Shown here piece after piece: positions 53,429-61,819 of a stretch of DNA of 62,877 nucleotides (its first letter is position 1; every line of letters begins with the position of its first letter). Position numbers and translations under genes: made by a program. Below the pieces are notes generated by a model. That model ran no database searches, was not told the origin of the DNA, and saw nothing but the letters and a program-made list of their open reading frames with translations. The DNA comes from Pseudomonadota bacterium (GTDB lineage Bacteria > Pseudomonadota > Alphaproteobacteria > UBA828). The stretch covers positions 1 to 62,877 of the forward strand of contig JAQBTG010000018.1 in NCBI GenBank assembly GCA_027624955.1, read 5' to 3'.

Positions 53429-55849
53429 ATGACGCGTGCCAACAAGCCAGTTCAGCGCCCGGCAAAAGACGCATCTAGTGCGGCGAAGTCGCATGGCGCG
53501 TATCTTGATGGGACACAAGAGTCGGAGGCACAGTTCGCGGAACGCTTCGACTTAGTCTTATGGGCAACCAGTACCGAAGTCTGGGATTGGGATATAGAGC
53601 GCAAGCTGCTCTGGAGTAAGTCCCGCAAGCAACCTCTTCATGGCGAAGGCGACACCGAAACCACGCGGCATTTCGATATAGACGATGCTGAAGAGGTGTG
53701 GGCGAAGCGCCTGCATCCCGAGGACCGGGAGCGTGTATTGCAAAGCATTCGCGCGCATCTCGATCACAACGACCCGTTTGACGTCGAATATCGCCAACGC
53801 CAATTGAATGACGACTACATGTGGGTGCGTAGTGTCGGGCGGGCGGTCCGCGACGCCGATGGCAGTCCGGTGCGCATGGTGGGAACGCATAGCGACATCA
53901 CCACACAAAAACTGGCCGAGATCGAAAAACAGCAATTGCGCGACGCGGTGGACAGCGCGTCGGAAGGCATTGTTCTCTTTGATGCGGATGAGCGTTTCGT
54001 TTACGCCAACAAAAGATATCGCGAACTTTTTCCCCGAATCGGACAATTCCTGGTGCCGGGCACGCCACGCGACAATATTCGCCGGGCATATTTTGCGATC
54101 GGCGCGATGACCGCGACCGTCGGCAGTGTGGACGATTATATTCTCGAAGTGCGCCAGCACATTGACGCCGGCGAGGCGTCCGAGGTTTGCCTCACCAACG
54201 GCACCTGGCTTAAACGCAGCGACCACGTCCTACCGACCGGCTACGCTGTCAGCATTCGTACCGACATCACGGCAATGAAGGAGCGCGAGGAAGCGCTTGG
54301 CGCCAGTGAAAAGCGCTACCGAAGCCTGGTGGAGGACCAGCCCGAATTCGTCTGCCGCTACAAGCCGGACGGCAGCCTGCTGTTTTCGAACGCAGCTTAT
54401 GCCAAGCAATGCGGCTTCGATCTTGAAGACATCAGCGGGATAAATATTTTCGATTTCGTGCCGCCGGAAGAGGTCGCGGCGCTCAAGCGTTATGTCGCCA
54501 GCCTGGGGCCGGACAAGCCGTTCGCCACGGTCGAGCACCGCTTGGACTTGCAAGACGGCTCGGTGCGCTGGCAGGAGTGGAGCGATAGAGCCTTCTTCGA
54601 TGAATCGGGCCGCGTGTTCGAGTTTCAGGCGTTCGGCCGCGACGTGACGGACCGCAAAATCGCGGAAGAGGAATTGCGAAAGAACGAAGCGAGCCTGACC
54701 GAAGCACAAGAGACCGCCAATGTCGGCAGCTGGTCCCTAGAAATCGAGGACCAGAATCAAATGCGCACGCTGTGGTCGGCGCAGCTATGCCGCATATTTG
54801 GTATCGAGCCAGATTCGGTGCCACAAGAATTTGATGCCTATATGCAGTATACGCATGCCGATGATCGCGAGCTGGTTGGGCGTAGGTGGACGCATTCGCT
54901 GAAAACCGGAGAGCCCTACGATTTGGAACACCGAATTGTCTGGCCCGACGGGCAAATACGCCACGTCCATACGCGCGCGCGCGCGATGAAGGATCAGTTT
55001 CACCACACCACTCGGTGGAGCGGCGCCAGGGTCGATATTACGTACCGGATCGAGGCCGAGCGCGAGATTCTGGAAGCGAAGGAGCGTGCCGAATTCGCCG
55101 ATCAGCAAAAATCTGAATTCCTGGCCAATATGAGCCACGAATTGAGAACGCCGCTGAACGCAATCCTTGGCTTTTCCCAGATGATGGAGACAGAGATTTT
55201 TGGGCCGCTGGGCGACGCGCACTACGAAGGCTATGTCACCGATATCCTTTACAGCGGCCGGCATTTGCTCTCCCTGATTGACGATATTCTCGACCTCAGC
55301 CGGATCGAAGCGGGCAAGGCGGAGTTCCACGAAACGGAAGTCGATCTCGGCACGACGATCGAACGCTGCACGCACATGATGACGGTTAATATTCGCCAGG
55401 CCGAGCTCGTGTTGGATGTTGAACTTGGCACCGAGTTGCCGCTTCTCAGGGGCGACGCGCGAGCGCTCGATCAGATCGTTCTCAATCTGCTGTCCAACGC
55501 GCTCAAATTCACCCCTGCCGGCGGCCGCATCACTGTGGCAGCGCGGCTTTCTGACACTGGCTGTCTCGCTCTCTCGGTGCGCGATACCGGGGTCGGCATC
55601 AAATCCAGCGACATTCCGCGCGTGCTATCGCGTTTTGGCCGGGTCAATAGCGCCGACAACCGCAAGATCGCCGGCACCGGATTAGGCCTGCAACTGGTTG
55701 ATGCTCTCGCCCAGTTGCATGACGGCGAACTCAAGCTCGACAGCGAGTTCGGTGTCGGCACCACCGTCTCGGTGCTGTTTCCGAAATCGCGTGTCATTCC
55801 GCTCCCTTCCGGCTTGCGCAAACGCCCCGACGGCGGCGCGGCCGGATGA
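53429..55849 (+). CDS. Multi-PAS soluble sensor histidine kinase
   Basis: About 806 residues (TTG 53426 or ATG 53429 start). Four PAS-type sensor modules, each with PAC tail, occupy about 30-525 (for example WVRSVGRAVRDADGSPVRMV and EFQAFGRDVTDRKIAEEEL). The HisKA domain has the H-box MSHELRTPLNAILGFSQMME with the phosphoacceptor His near residue 570. HATPase: N-box NLLSNALKFTPAGG, G1 DTGVGI, G2 GTGLGLQLV. No membrane segment, so it senses a cytoplasmic signal. No response regulator is adjacent, so an orphan kinase. Confidence 0.93.
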   Translation: MTRANKPVQRPAKDASSAAKSHGAYLDGTQESEAQFAERFDLVLWATSTEVWDWDIERKLLWSKSRKQPLHGEGDTETTRHFDIDDAEEVWAKRLHPEDRERVLQSIRAHLDHNDPFDVEYRQRQLNDDYMWVRSVGRAVRDADGSPVRMVGTHSDITTQKLAEIEKQQLRDAVDSASEGIVLFDADERFVYANKRYRELFPRIGQFLVPGTPRDNIRRAYFAIGAMTATVGSVDDYILEVRQHIDAGEASEVCLTNGTWLKRSDHVLPTGYAVSIRTDITAMKEREEALGASEKRYRSLVEDQPEFVCRYKPDGSLLFSNAAYAKQCGFDLEDISGINIFDFVPPEEVAALKRYVASLGPDKPFATVEHRLDLQDGSVRWQEWSDRAFFDESGRVFEFQAFGRDVTDRKIAEEELRKNEASLTEAQETANVGSWSLEIEDQNQMRTLWSAQLCRIFGIEPDSVPQEFDAYMQYTHADDRELVGRRWTHSLKTGEPYDLEHRIVWPDGQIRHVHTRARAMKDQFHHTTRWSGARVDITYRIEAEREILEAKERAEFADQQKSEFLANMSHELRTPLNAILGFSQMMETEIFGPLGDAHYEGYVTDILYSGRHLLSLIDDILDLSRIEAGKAEFHETEVDLGTTIERCTHMMTVNIRQAELVLDVELGTELPLLRGDARALDQIVLNLLSNALKFTPAGGRITVAARLSDTGCLALSVRDTGVGIKSSDIPRVLSRFGRVNSADNRKIAGTGLGLQLVDALAQLHDGELKLDSEFGVGTTVSVLFPKSRVIPLPSGLRKRPDGGAAG

Positions 55850-55924
55850 GCGCGCAGGAGATTATGAAGTGGCGCAGAGGGCTTGGCGGCGCCGTAGAAT
55901 TGACCGCAGTAACTAGGCCATCCC

Positions 55925-56641
55925 TTAAATCAAGGACCCGCCGCCATCTATGGTGAGGCAGCTTCCCGTCACGTAACCCGTCTCCATCATAAAGATCACG
56001 GCGGCGGCAGCTTCCTCAGGGCGGCCGATGCGGCCAACCAACAGCCGCGCTTCGAGATCGGCGACCACGGCAGCCCGTTGATCGCCGAGTACATCATCGA
56101 GAAACGGGGTGTCGAAGAAGCCGGCGCGAAGCGCATTTACCCGGATCGGCGCGAAATCGACAGCGAGCCCACGCATCAAGCCCTCGATGGCTCCACAGGA
56201 TGCCGATGACATCGATGTGCCTGGGATGGGGCGCACGCTGGCGGTACCCGACATCAGCGTGATCGAGCTCGTCGCGCTCATTTTCGCCAACGCATATTTC
56301 GTCGCGTGCAGCGCGGCGTTCAAGCGCGTGTCGACCGGGCCGCGCAACGCGCCCATTGCCGGTTCAAGATGGTGATCAGCGACATAGGTGCCAATCGTCA
56401 CGAACAGATGATCGATGCGATCACGGCTTTCCAGGAATGCCTTCATCGCCGCCTCGTCGAGCGCATCGACGGCGACCGTCTCCAAGCCGTCGCCAAGCTC
56501 TGATTGTATCGCACGTAGTCGCTCCGGCGACCGGCCGGTAACGGCGACTTGCGCGCCCTTCGCGAGCGCCGCTCGCGCGGTCGCTAGCCCGAGCCCGGAG
56601 CTACCGCCGATAATGACCACGTTGGTTCCTTGTAAGCTCAT
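55925..56641 (-). CDS. Short-chain dehydrogenase-family protein with degenerate catalytic motif
   Basis: 238 residues from the ATG at 56641, preceded by GGGGTGAAGAG. Cofactor motif VVIIGGSSGLGLATARAA is intact, and the C-terminal VNALRAGFFDTPF and GSCLTIDGGG are SDR. The active-site YxxxK is replaced: the aligned stretch reads SSASCGAIEGLMRGL, with Ser and Cys where Tyr and Lys should be. Divergent SDR groups without YxxxK are known. It may be a binding or structural protein, or use a different catalytic residue. Confidence 0.8.
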   Translation of the reverse strand: MSLQGTNVVIIGGSSGLGLATARAALAKGAQVAVTGRSPERLRAIQSELGDGLETVAVDALDEAAMKAFLESRDRIDHLFVTIGTYVADHHLEPAMGALRGPVDTRLNAALHATKYALAKMSATSSITLMSGTASVRPIPGTSMSSASCGAIEGLMRGLAVDFAPIRVNALRAGFFDTPFLDDVLGDQRAAVVADLEARLLVGRIGRPEEAAAAVIFMMETGYVTGSCLTIDGGGSLI

Positions 56642-56732
56642 CTCTTCACCCCCTGTTATCTCCGCTTGGGAGAAACTTACTATCTCGGCAACGATGTTGG
56701 CGACAAATAGGTTTTTCGACCCGAGCAGGACC
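56626..56732 (-). repeat. Duplicated leader block, copy R1 (upstream of the SDR)
   Basis: A 107-bp block running from the SDR start to its leader is repeated at 58168-58274 at roughly 75-80% identity. Shared anchor sequences on the plus strand include CTTGGCGACAAAT / TTGGCGACAAAT, CTTACTAT and TTCCTTGxAAGCTC. Confidence 0.85.
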
Positions 56733-56780
56733 AGGCTGATAATTATCGTATGGCCGGGCGTGCCTTGCATCGGTGTGGGT

Positions 56781-56857
56781 TGGACGGAGCGAGAGGGTTT
56801 AAACCTCGGGCTCCTGCTTCGTAAGAACCGTTCTCTACCACGCTCGGACACATGCCA
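56781..56857 (-). pseudogene. Decayed tRNA-Pro-like copy
   Basis: On the plus strand this matches the tRNA-Pro gene at 58325-58401 at about two thirds of positions without gaps over roughly 60 bases: TGGxCGGAG, GAGAGG, AACCTC, GG, CCTGC, and CTCTACCA are shared. The acceptor and anticodon stems no longer pair. It lies about 48 bp beyond block R1, the same spacing that separates block R2 from the intact tRNA. Confidence 0.75.
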
Positions 56858-56893
56858 GCCAGGCGAGACCGGCCGGCTCGGGTATAGGATTCT

Positions 56894-58048
56894 TTAGAGC
56901 GTGATATTATCCAAAGGCAGACCGTAGAGCGTGCGTCCGTAGCTCTTGAAATTTGGGTCCTTGTTCTGGGTGAAGTGCTGATTGGCGACGATGAGATCGG
57001 TATAGAGGCCGCCGAGCACGCTAGAATTTAGAACGCTGAGGGCGCCCGAGAGATCCCACACGGTCTTAGCCGAATCCATCGCTGTGTTGCCGGCGAACGT
57101 CGCCAACGCTCGGCAGCGCGCACGCTCCAAATCGGTGGGTGTGCGCGCCTCCTCGGTCGCGATGGCGAAAAATTCGTCGGCGGCGAAGCGGAGGATTTCA
57201 GCCGCGCTGTCAGCGGCGCATTTGGCCTCAGCAAATTTGATTTGCTGCGATGAAAAATCGGCAACCCGCTGTTCGCTCATCACCGACGCTTTCTTACTGA
57301 CGATGGCGTTGTATTCAGCGGCTATTTCCCGCGCGATGCCGACGGCGCCGCTGGTGATTCCCAGGCCAAAAATAGAATAGCTCGGCAACAGATAAAGCGG
57401 ATTGTCGCGCCACTGCCCGCCCGGTGATTCTCCACCGCGCAGCTCGGCCATCGTGAGCGATAGATAGCTCGGAACGAATATTTGTTTCATTTCAACGTCA
57501 TTGGTGCCGCTGCCTTTGAGACCAATGGCGTACCAGGTATCGAGGATGGTGAGCTGTTCGCGCGGGAGCAAAAAATGGCGGTGCGTCTCGGGGCCAGGAT
57601 TGTCTTTTTCATAGGCGGTGACGATGCACCAATCGCAAGTATCGACTCCCGTCACCCATTGCCAACGACCACTCACTGAAAAACCGCCGTCCTTCACCTC
57701 GTAGCTGCCCATACTGGGGACGAGGATGCCGGCGACCAGAGCTTTCGGATCTTTCCCCCAGACCGCCTCGCGGCCTTCATCCGGCCACTGCGAAACCATG
57801 TAATTGTGCAGGATATACTGGGCGATGACCCAGCCGCTCGAGCCGCAAGCCGCGCCGATCTGGGTGAGCGCCTCAACGATATCCCGCAACGGACCGCCTG
57901 CCCCGCCATGGCTGCGCGGCTGAAGAATTCGCGCGACGCCCGATTCACGGACGCTGTCACGGATCTCGGGCAGCATCTTCCGGTTTGCACGTGTCTCGGC
58001 GCGCCGGTTTCTGAGCTGTTGGTACAGCGGTTCAAAATCTACCGGCAT
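56894..58048 (-). CDS. Acyl-CoA-dehydrogenase-fold flavin monooxygenase (HsaA/HpaB-C2 type)
   Basis: 384 residues from the ATG at 58048 (MPVDFEPLYQQLRNRRAET). It matches the flavin-dependent monooxygenase branch of the acyl-CoA dehydrogenase fold: RILQPRSHGGAGGPLRDIV, GSSGWVIAQYILHNYMVSQW, FSVSGRWQWVTGVDTCDW, and GIGLKGSGTNDVEMKQIFVP. Members hydroxylate phenols or steroids with a partner flavin reductase. It lies between the two diverged copies of the tRNA-Pro/leader block. Confidence 0.88.
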   Translation of the reverse strand: MPVDFEPLYQQLRNRRAETRANRKMLPEIRDSVRESGVARILQPRSHGGAGGPLRDIVEALTQIGAACGSSGWVIAQYILHNYMVSQWPDEGREAVWGKDPKALVAGILVPSMGSYEVKDGGFSVSGRWQWVTGVDTCDWCIVTAYEKDNPGPETHRHFLLPREQLTILDTWYAIGLKGSGTNDVEMKQIFVPSYLSLTMAELRGGESPGGQWRDNPLYLLPSYSIFGLGITSGAVGIAREIAAEYNAIVSKKASVMSEQRVADFSSQQIKFAEAKCAADSAAEILRFAADEFFAIATEEARTPTDLERARCRALATFAGNTAMDSAKTVWDLSGALSVLNSSVLGGLYTDLIVANQHFTQNKDPNFKSYGRTLYGLPLDNITL

Positions 58049-58129
58049 CCGACACACTCCAATTCGAACCAAACTTTGACTTGGGCCACGACAACAATCC
58101 GTTTAGTTCATTGAGCAAATTGGATGGTG

Positions 58130-58186
58130 AGAGACAGACAAATCGGCGCCAACTATGACCCATCTCATTCCTTGCAAGCTCGTCAT
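58130..58186 (-). pseudogene. Fossil start of a second SDR gene
   Basis: On the minus strand from 58186 the sequence reads ATG then TSLQGMRWVIVGADLS. This parallels the SDR start SLQGTNVVIIGGSSG about 1.5 kb away, including the Rossmann motif. It then diverges and ends in a stop within 30 codons. It marks the truncated end of a duplicated SDR gene. Confidence 0.7.
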
Positions 58187-58274
58187 TTCGCCCCCCTGTT
58201 TTCTGCGCCTGGCAGAAGCTTACTATTTCGGCGATGGCCTTGGCGACAAATGGGTTGTCGGTCCGAGCCGGACC
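58168..58274 (-). repeat. Duplicated leader block, copy R2
   Basis: The partner of block R1 (56626-56732). It lies between the intact tRNA-Pro gene and the fossil SDR start, upstream of the monooxygenase gene on the minus strand. Confidence 0.85.
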
Positions 58275-58324
58275 TTGCAGGAAACCTTGGCATAGTGGGG
58301 AGGACTTGGCGTCGCCGCAAAAAA

Positions 58325-58401
58325 TGGTCGGAGTGAGAGGATTCGAACCTCCGGCCCCTGCCTCCCGAAGGCAGTGCTCTACCAGGCTGAGCTACACTCC
58401 G
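58325..58401 (-). tRNA. tRNA-Pro (CGG anticodon)
   Basis: 77 nt including encoded CCA. Acceptor stem CGGAGTG/CACTCCG with discriminator A, D arm GCTC...GAGC, anticodon stem CTGCC/GGCAG with loop TTCGGGA (anticodon CGG), T arm GAGG-TTCGAAT-CCTC. All arms pair by eye. Confidence 0.96.
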
Positions 58402-58499
58402 ATACCGGGACTTATGTTGTTTTAGCGTTTTCGCTGCGGGCGGCGGCTTTATAGCGCTATCGGCGGCGCGCGGCAAGCGGGCGGCGCGCCGGCGTGGCG

Positions 58500-59417
58500 T
58501 TAGAATTCATGATCGCGCAGCCATTCGGCATAGGCCCGCACGCCTTTGTCGAGCGGCCAATTGGGGCGCCAGCCGAGAACGGCGGCTGCGGCCGATAGAT
58601 CCATCGGCGCGTGATGCATGTCAGCGCCGGTGCTGCCTTGGTTGACGATCTCCGCCGCCGGCAGCGCAGCGACCACGGCGGCGGCGATATCCTCAAAGCT
58701 GGCGCGCGTGCCGCCGGTGATGTTAAAGGCGCGCGCGCCGAGTTCAGCGCTGTCATAGGCGGCGATGCAGGCATCGACGACATCCTCGATATAGACATAT
58801 TGGCGCGCAAAGCCGGGACCGAAATCACGCGGGCTGGCGCGCCCGTCAAGGGCATCGCGCAGCAATTCGCGGATCAGGCAGTCGGTGCGCCGGCGCGGGC
58901 CATAGACCCAGGAGAAGCGCAATGCCACGGCATCGAGACCATGCTGCGCGGCATAGGCGCGGGCGAGGATATCGCCGCCAGCCTTGGTCGCACCGTAGAC
59001 ATCGACCGCGTTCAGCGCCACCGCCTCGCTGCAAATCTCGAGGTCCTGGGGGTGCTCGCCATAGGCCGAAGTGGAGGAGCAATAAACCACGCGGCGCAAC
59101 GCCCGCTGGCGCGCCGCTTCGAACACATTGGCGCTGCCCATCAGATTGGATTCGACGATCGCGCGCGGATTGTCGGTGAGCAGCATCGGCCCCGAGACGG
59201 CACCGCAATGGATGATCCCCGTGGCACCGCGGTCGAGCGCTTCATAGAGCTTGTGCACGTCAGCCAAATCGGCGGCGATGAAGGGAAATTCAAAATCCTC
59301 CGGCGGCGCAACGCGGTCCATGCCGATCACTGCCCGGCCCTCCGCGTGCAGCCGCGCCGCCACGGTAAAACCGATCAACCCGGCAGCGCCGGTCACCACT
59401 ATCGCATCGTCCGCCAT
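58500..59417 (-). CDS. NAD-dependent epimerase/dehydratase (extended SDR)
   Basis: 305 residues from the ATG at 59417 with GAGG upstream; the upstream open frame is not family sequence. IVVTGAAGLIGFTVAARLHA, CSSTSAYGEHP with the catalytic Ser and VYGATKAGGD with Tyr/Lys, and FARQYVYIEDVVDACIAAY. Typical of nucleotide-sugar epimerases but the substrate is unknown. Ends near the tRNA-Pro gene and is 14 bp from the prenyl synthase gene. Confidence 0.9.
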   Translation of the reverse strand: MADDAIVVTGAAGLIGFTVAARLHAEGRAVIGMDRVAPPEDFEFPFIAADLADVHKLYEALDRGATGIIHCGAVSGPMLLTDNPRAIVESNLMGSANVFEAARQRALRRVVYCSSTSAYGEHPQDLEICSEAVALNAVDVYGATKAGGDILARAYAAQHGLDAVALRFSWVYGPRRRTDCLIRELLRDALDGRASPRDFGPGFARQYVYIEDVVDACIAAYDSAELGARAFNITGGTRASFEDIAAAVVAALPAAEIVNQGSTGADMHHAPMDLSAAAAVLGWRPNWPLDKGVRAYAEWLRDHEF

Positions 59418-59430
59418 CACTAATCCTCGC

Positions 59431-60459
59431 TCAATGTGTCCGTCGAATACAAAAATCAATGACGTCGAGCAGGCCCTTCTTCTCCGCGCAGTCCGGGAAA
59501 ATAGCGAGCGAATCGCGCGCCACGTCGCCGTAATGGCGGGCGCGCTCGAAGGTGTCGTGGATCGCGCCATGACGCTCCATCAACATCACCGCGCGCTCAA
59601 AATCTTCATTCGTCTGCTCGCCGTCTTCCATCGTGCGGCGCCAAAAATCGCGCTCTTCCTCGCCGCCGCGGCGGAACGACAGCACCACGGGGAGGGTGAT
59701 CTTGCCTTCGCGGAAATCATCGCCGATGGATTTGCCGAGGGTTGTTTCGCGCGCCGCATAGTCGAGGGCATCATCAACGAGCTGATAGGCGATGCCGAGA
59801 TTGAGGCCGTAATTCTTCAGCCCGTCCTCCTCGCTGGCCGGGCGCTCGGCGACGATGCCGCCCAACTGGCAGGCGGCGGCGAACAGCGTCGCGGTCTTGG
59901 CGGTGATAACCTCGAGATAGGCCGCCTCACTGGTTTCGGTATCATTCGAGGTGAGCAGCTGCATCACTTCACCCTCGGCGAGGACGGCCGAGGTGTTTGC
60001 TAATATAGCTAAAACTTTGAGCGAGCCGTCTGCAACCGACAGTTGAAAAGCGCGCGAGAAAAGAAAGTCGCCGACCAGCACGCTCGGCTTGTTGCCCCAC
60101 ACCGCGTTGGCGGTCGCCGCGCCGCGCCGGAGATCGCTCTCATCGACAACATCGTCATGCAGCAGCGTCGCGGTATGGATGAACTCTATGCACGCCGCCA
60201 AGCTGACATGACGGGCGCCCGAATAGCCGCACATCCGCGCCACCGCCAAAGTCAAAATCGGACGCAGCCGCTTGCCGCCCGACGCGATAATATGCCCGGC
60301 CAGCGTCGGGATCAGCGCCACATTGCTCTGCATATGTTCAAGGATGACGCGATTTACATGGCGCAAATCCTCGGCCACGAGCGCCTGTAAACGATCGAGC
60401 GTCACATCTTCGCCAGACGCGGCCGGAACGTCTTTGTCGAATTGAATGATCTCTCCCAA
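59431..60459 (-). CDS. ispB: Polyprenyl diphosphate synthase (octaprenyl-type)
   Basis: 342 residues from a TTG at 60459, chosen because AAAAGAGGG lies directly upstream and homologues start with MG-x-x-x-Q; a GTG at 60495 adds 12 residues without a ribosome-binding site. First Asp-rich motif LLHDDVVDESDLRRG, second QLVDDALDYAA, ASGGKRLRPILTLAVARM for IPP binding. It makes the long isoprenoid tail of ubiquinone. The gene order ispB/DUF2007/TrmN6/S49 is alphaproteobacterial. Confidence 0.93.
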   Translation of the reverse strand: MGEIIQFDKDVPAASGEDVTLDRLQALVAEDLRHVNRVILEHMQSNVALIPTLAGHIIASGGKRLRPILTLAVARMCGYSGARHVSLAACIEFIHTATLLHDDVVDESDLRRGAATANAVWGNKPSVLVGDFLFSRAFQLSVADGSLKVLAILANTSAVLAEGEVMQLLTSNDTETSEAAYLEVITAKTATLFAAACQLGGIVAERPASEEDGLKNYGLNLGIAYQLVDDALDYAARETTLGKSIGDDFREGKITLPVVLSFRRGGEEERDFWRRTMEDGEQTNEDFERAVMLMERHGAIHDTFERARHYGDVARDSLAIFPDCAEKKGLLDVIDFCIRRTH

Positions 60460-60698
60460 GATTCCCTCTTTTCGATTGCGCCAGCTCGCCGACACGGACC
60501 GTGTCTTGACGCCGGGCGTTCAAGCGGCAAGCATGTTTGCGCTCGCGCCGAAGCAGCACATTAATACCGCCTCGGCGCGGCATTGCACACATTTTTTGGC
60601 CGCGGCAGCGGTATTGTTCTCGGGTGTTGTCCCCGGCTGTTGTCCTCGGGCGTTGTTCTCGGTTGCAGCAGCGATATAGCTAGATTGGCGGATATTCG

Positions 60699-60917
60699 GT
60701 GTTGGAACTGTTAAGATTAAACGATCCGGTCAAATTATCCTTTTTGGAGGCTCTGTTGCGCGATGGCGGCATCGAAAGCTTCGTTTTGGACCAATATATG
60801 AGCGTTCTCGAAGGCAGCGCCTCCGCCATTCCGCGCCGTTTGATGGTACTTGATGAAGATGCCGAGCAGGCCCGCTACATCCTGCGCGAAGCCGGAGAGC
60901 TTGATGGCACTGCCTGA
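60699..60917 (+). CDS. DUF2007 small protein
   Basis: 72 residues, GTG start at 60699. MLELLRLNDPVKLSFLEALL and DGGIESFVLDQYMSVLEGS match the DUF2007 (putative signal-transducing) family. It overlaps the following methyltransferase start by 14 bp, implying coupling. Function unknown. Confidence 0.85.
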   Translation: MLELLRLNDPVKLSFLEALLRDGGIESFVLDQYMSVLEGSASAIPRRLMVLDEDAEQARYILREAGELDGTA

Positions 60918-61809
60918 AAAAATCACCCACGACGCTCTTTTGGGCGGCCAAGTGACGCTGCGCCAACACGCCGCCGGATACCGCGTCGCAATGGACCCGG
61001 TGCTGCTGGCGGCGAGCGTCCCGGCGACAGGCGGCGAAGCGGTGCTCGATGTCGGCGCCGGCGCCGGCGCGGCGATGCTGTGCCTCGCCTGGCGCGTGCC
61101 CGGCATCAGGATCACCGGCGTCGAGGTGCAGAGCGAGCTGGTGCATCTGGCGGTCGAGAATATCGCTGATAATGGCCTCGGTGAGCGTCTCGAAGTGATG
61201 GTCGGCGATTTGCAGCGCCCGCCGCCGCGCATGGTGCCGCGCAGTTTTGATCATGTCATGGCCAACCCGCCCTATTTTGAGGCCGGACGGGTGCGCGCAT
61301 CAGGCAAGGACGAGAAGGCCACCGCCAATATCGAAGGCGCCGGCGGGCTCGGCGCCTGGGTAGCGTATTGCCTGAGCATGGTGCGCCCCGGCGGCACCAT
61401 CACCATGACCCACCGCACCGACCGCCTGGCCGAGCTCCTGGCCCTGCTGGGCGGCAAGACCGGCGACCTGGTGATATTTCCGCTGTGGCCGCACGACCCC
61501 TTCGCCACAGAAGGCACAGCAGAGGGCCCAAGAGAGGGCCAAAGAGAAAGCGCAAGTGAAGATGGCCGGGCCAGCATGCGGGGAGGCGTACGGGACGCCG
61601 CGAAAGGCACAAAGAGCGCCGCCAACAACATCGCCGATGGAGATGATGCCGAGCCGCCGGTGGCGGCCAAACGGGTGATCGTCCAGGCCACTGCCGGCAG
61701 CAAGGGGCCGCTCCGGCTTTCCGCCGGGCTGGTGCTGCACAAGGCGAACGGCAATCCCACCAAGGCCGCGAATTCAGTTTTGCGCCACGGCAACGCGCTT
61801 ATGTTATAG
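60904..61809 (+). CDS. TrmN6-like tRNA (adenine-N6) methyltransferase with low-complexity insertion
   Basis: 302 residues from the ATG at 60904. GGQVTLRQHAAGYRVAMDPV, motif I LDVGAGAGAAMLCLAWR, and the N6-adenine motif NPPY at 121-124 are the TrmN6/YfiC hallmarks. Target would be A37 of tRNA1(Val). Between about 200 and 260 there is a charged Ser/Gly/Glu-rich insertion (EGTAEGPREGQRESASEDG) absent from typical members. Confidence 0.88.
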   Translation: MALPEKITHDALLGGQVTLRQHAAGYRVAMDPVLLAASVPATGGEAVLDVGAGAGAAMLCLAWRVPGIRITGVEVQSELVHLAVENIADNGLGERLEVMVGDLQRPPPRMVPRSFDHVMANPPYFEAGRVRASGKDEKATANIEGAGGLGAWVAYCLSMVRPGGTITMTHRTDRLAELLALLGGKTGDLVIFPLWPHDPFATEGTAEGPREGQRESASEDGRASMRGGVRDAAKGTKSAANNIADGDDAEPPVAAKRVIVQATAGSKGPLRLSAGLVLHKANGNPTKAANSVLRHGNALML

Positions 61810-61819
61810 AGGGTGTGAT

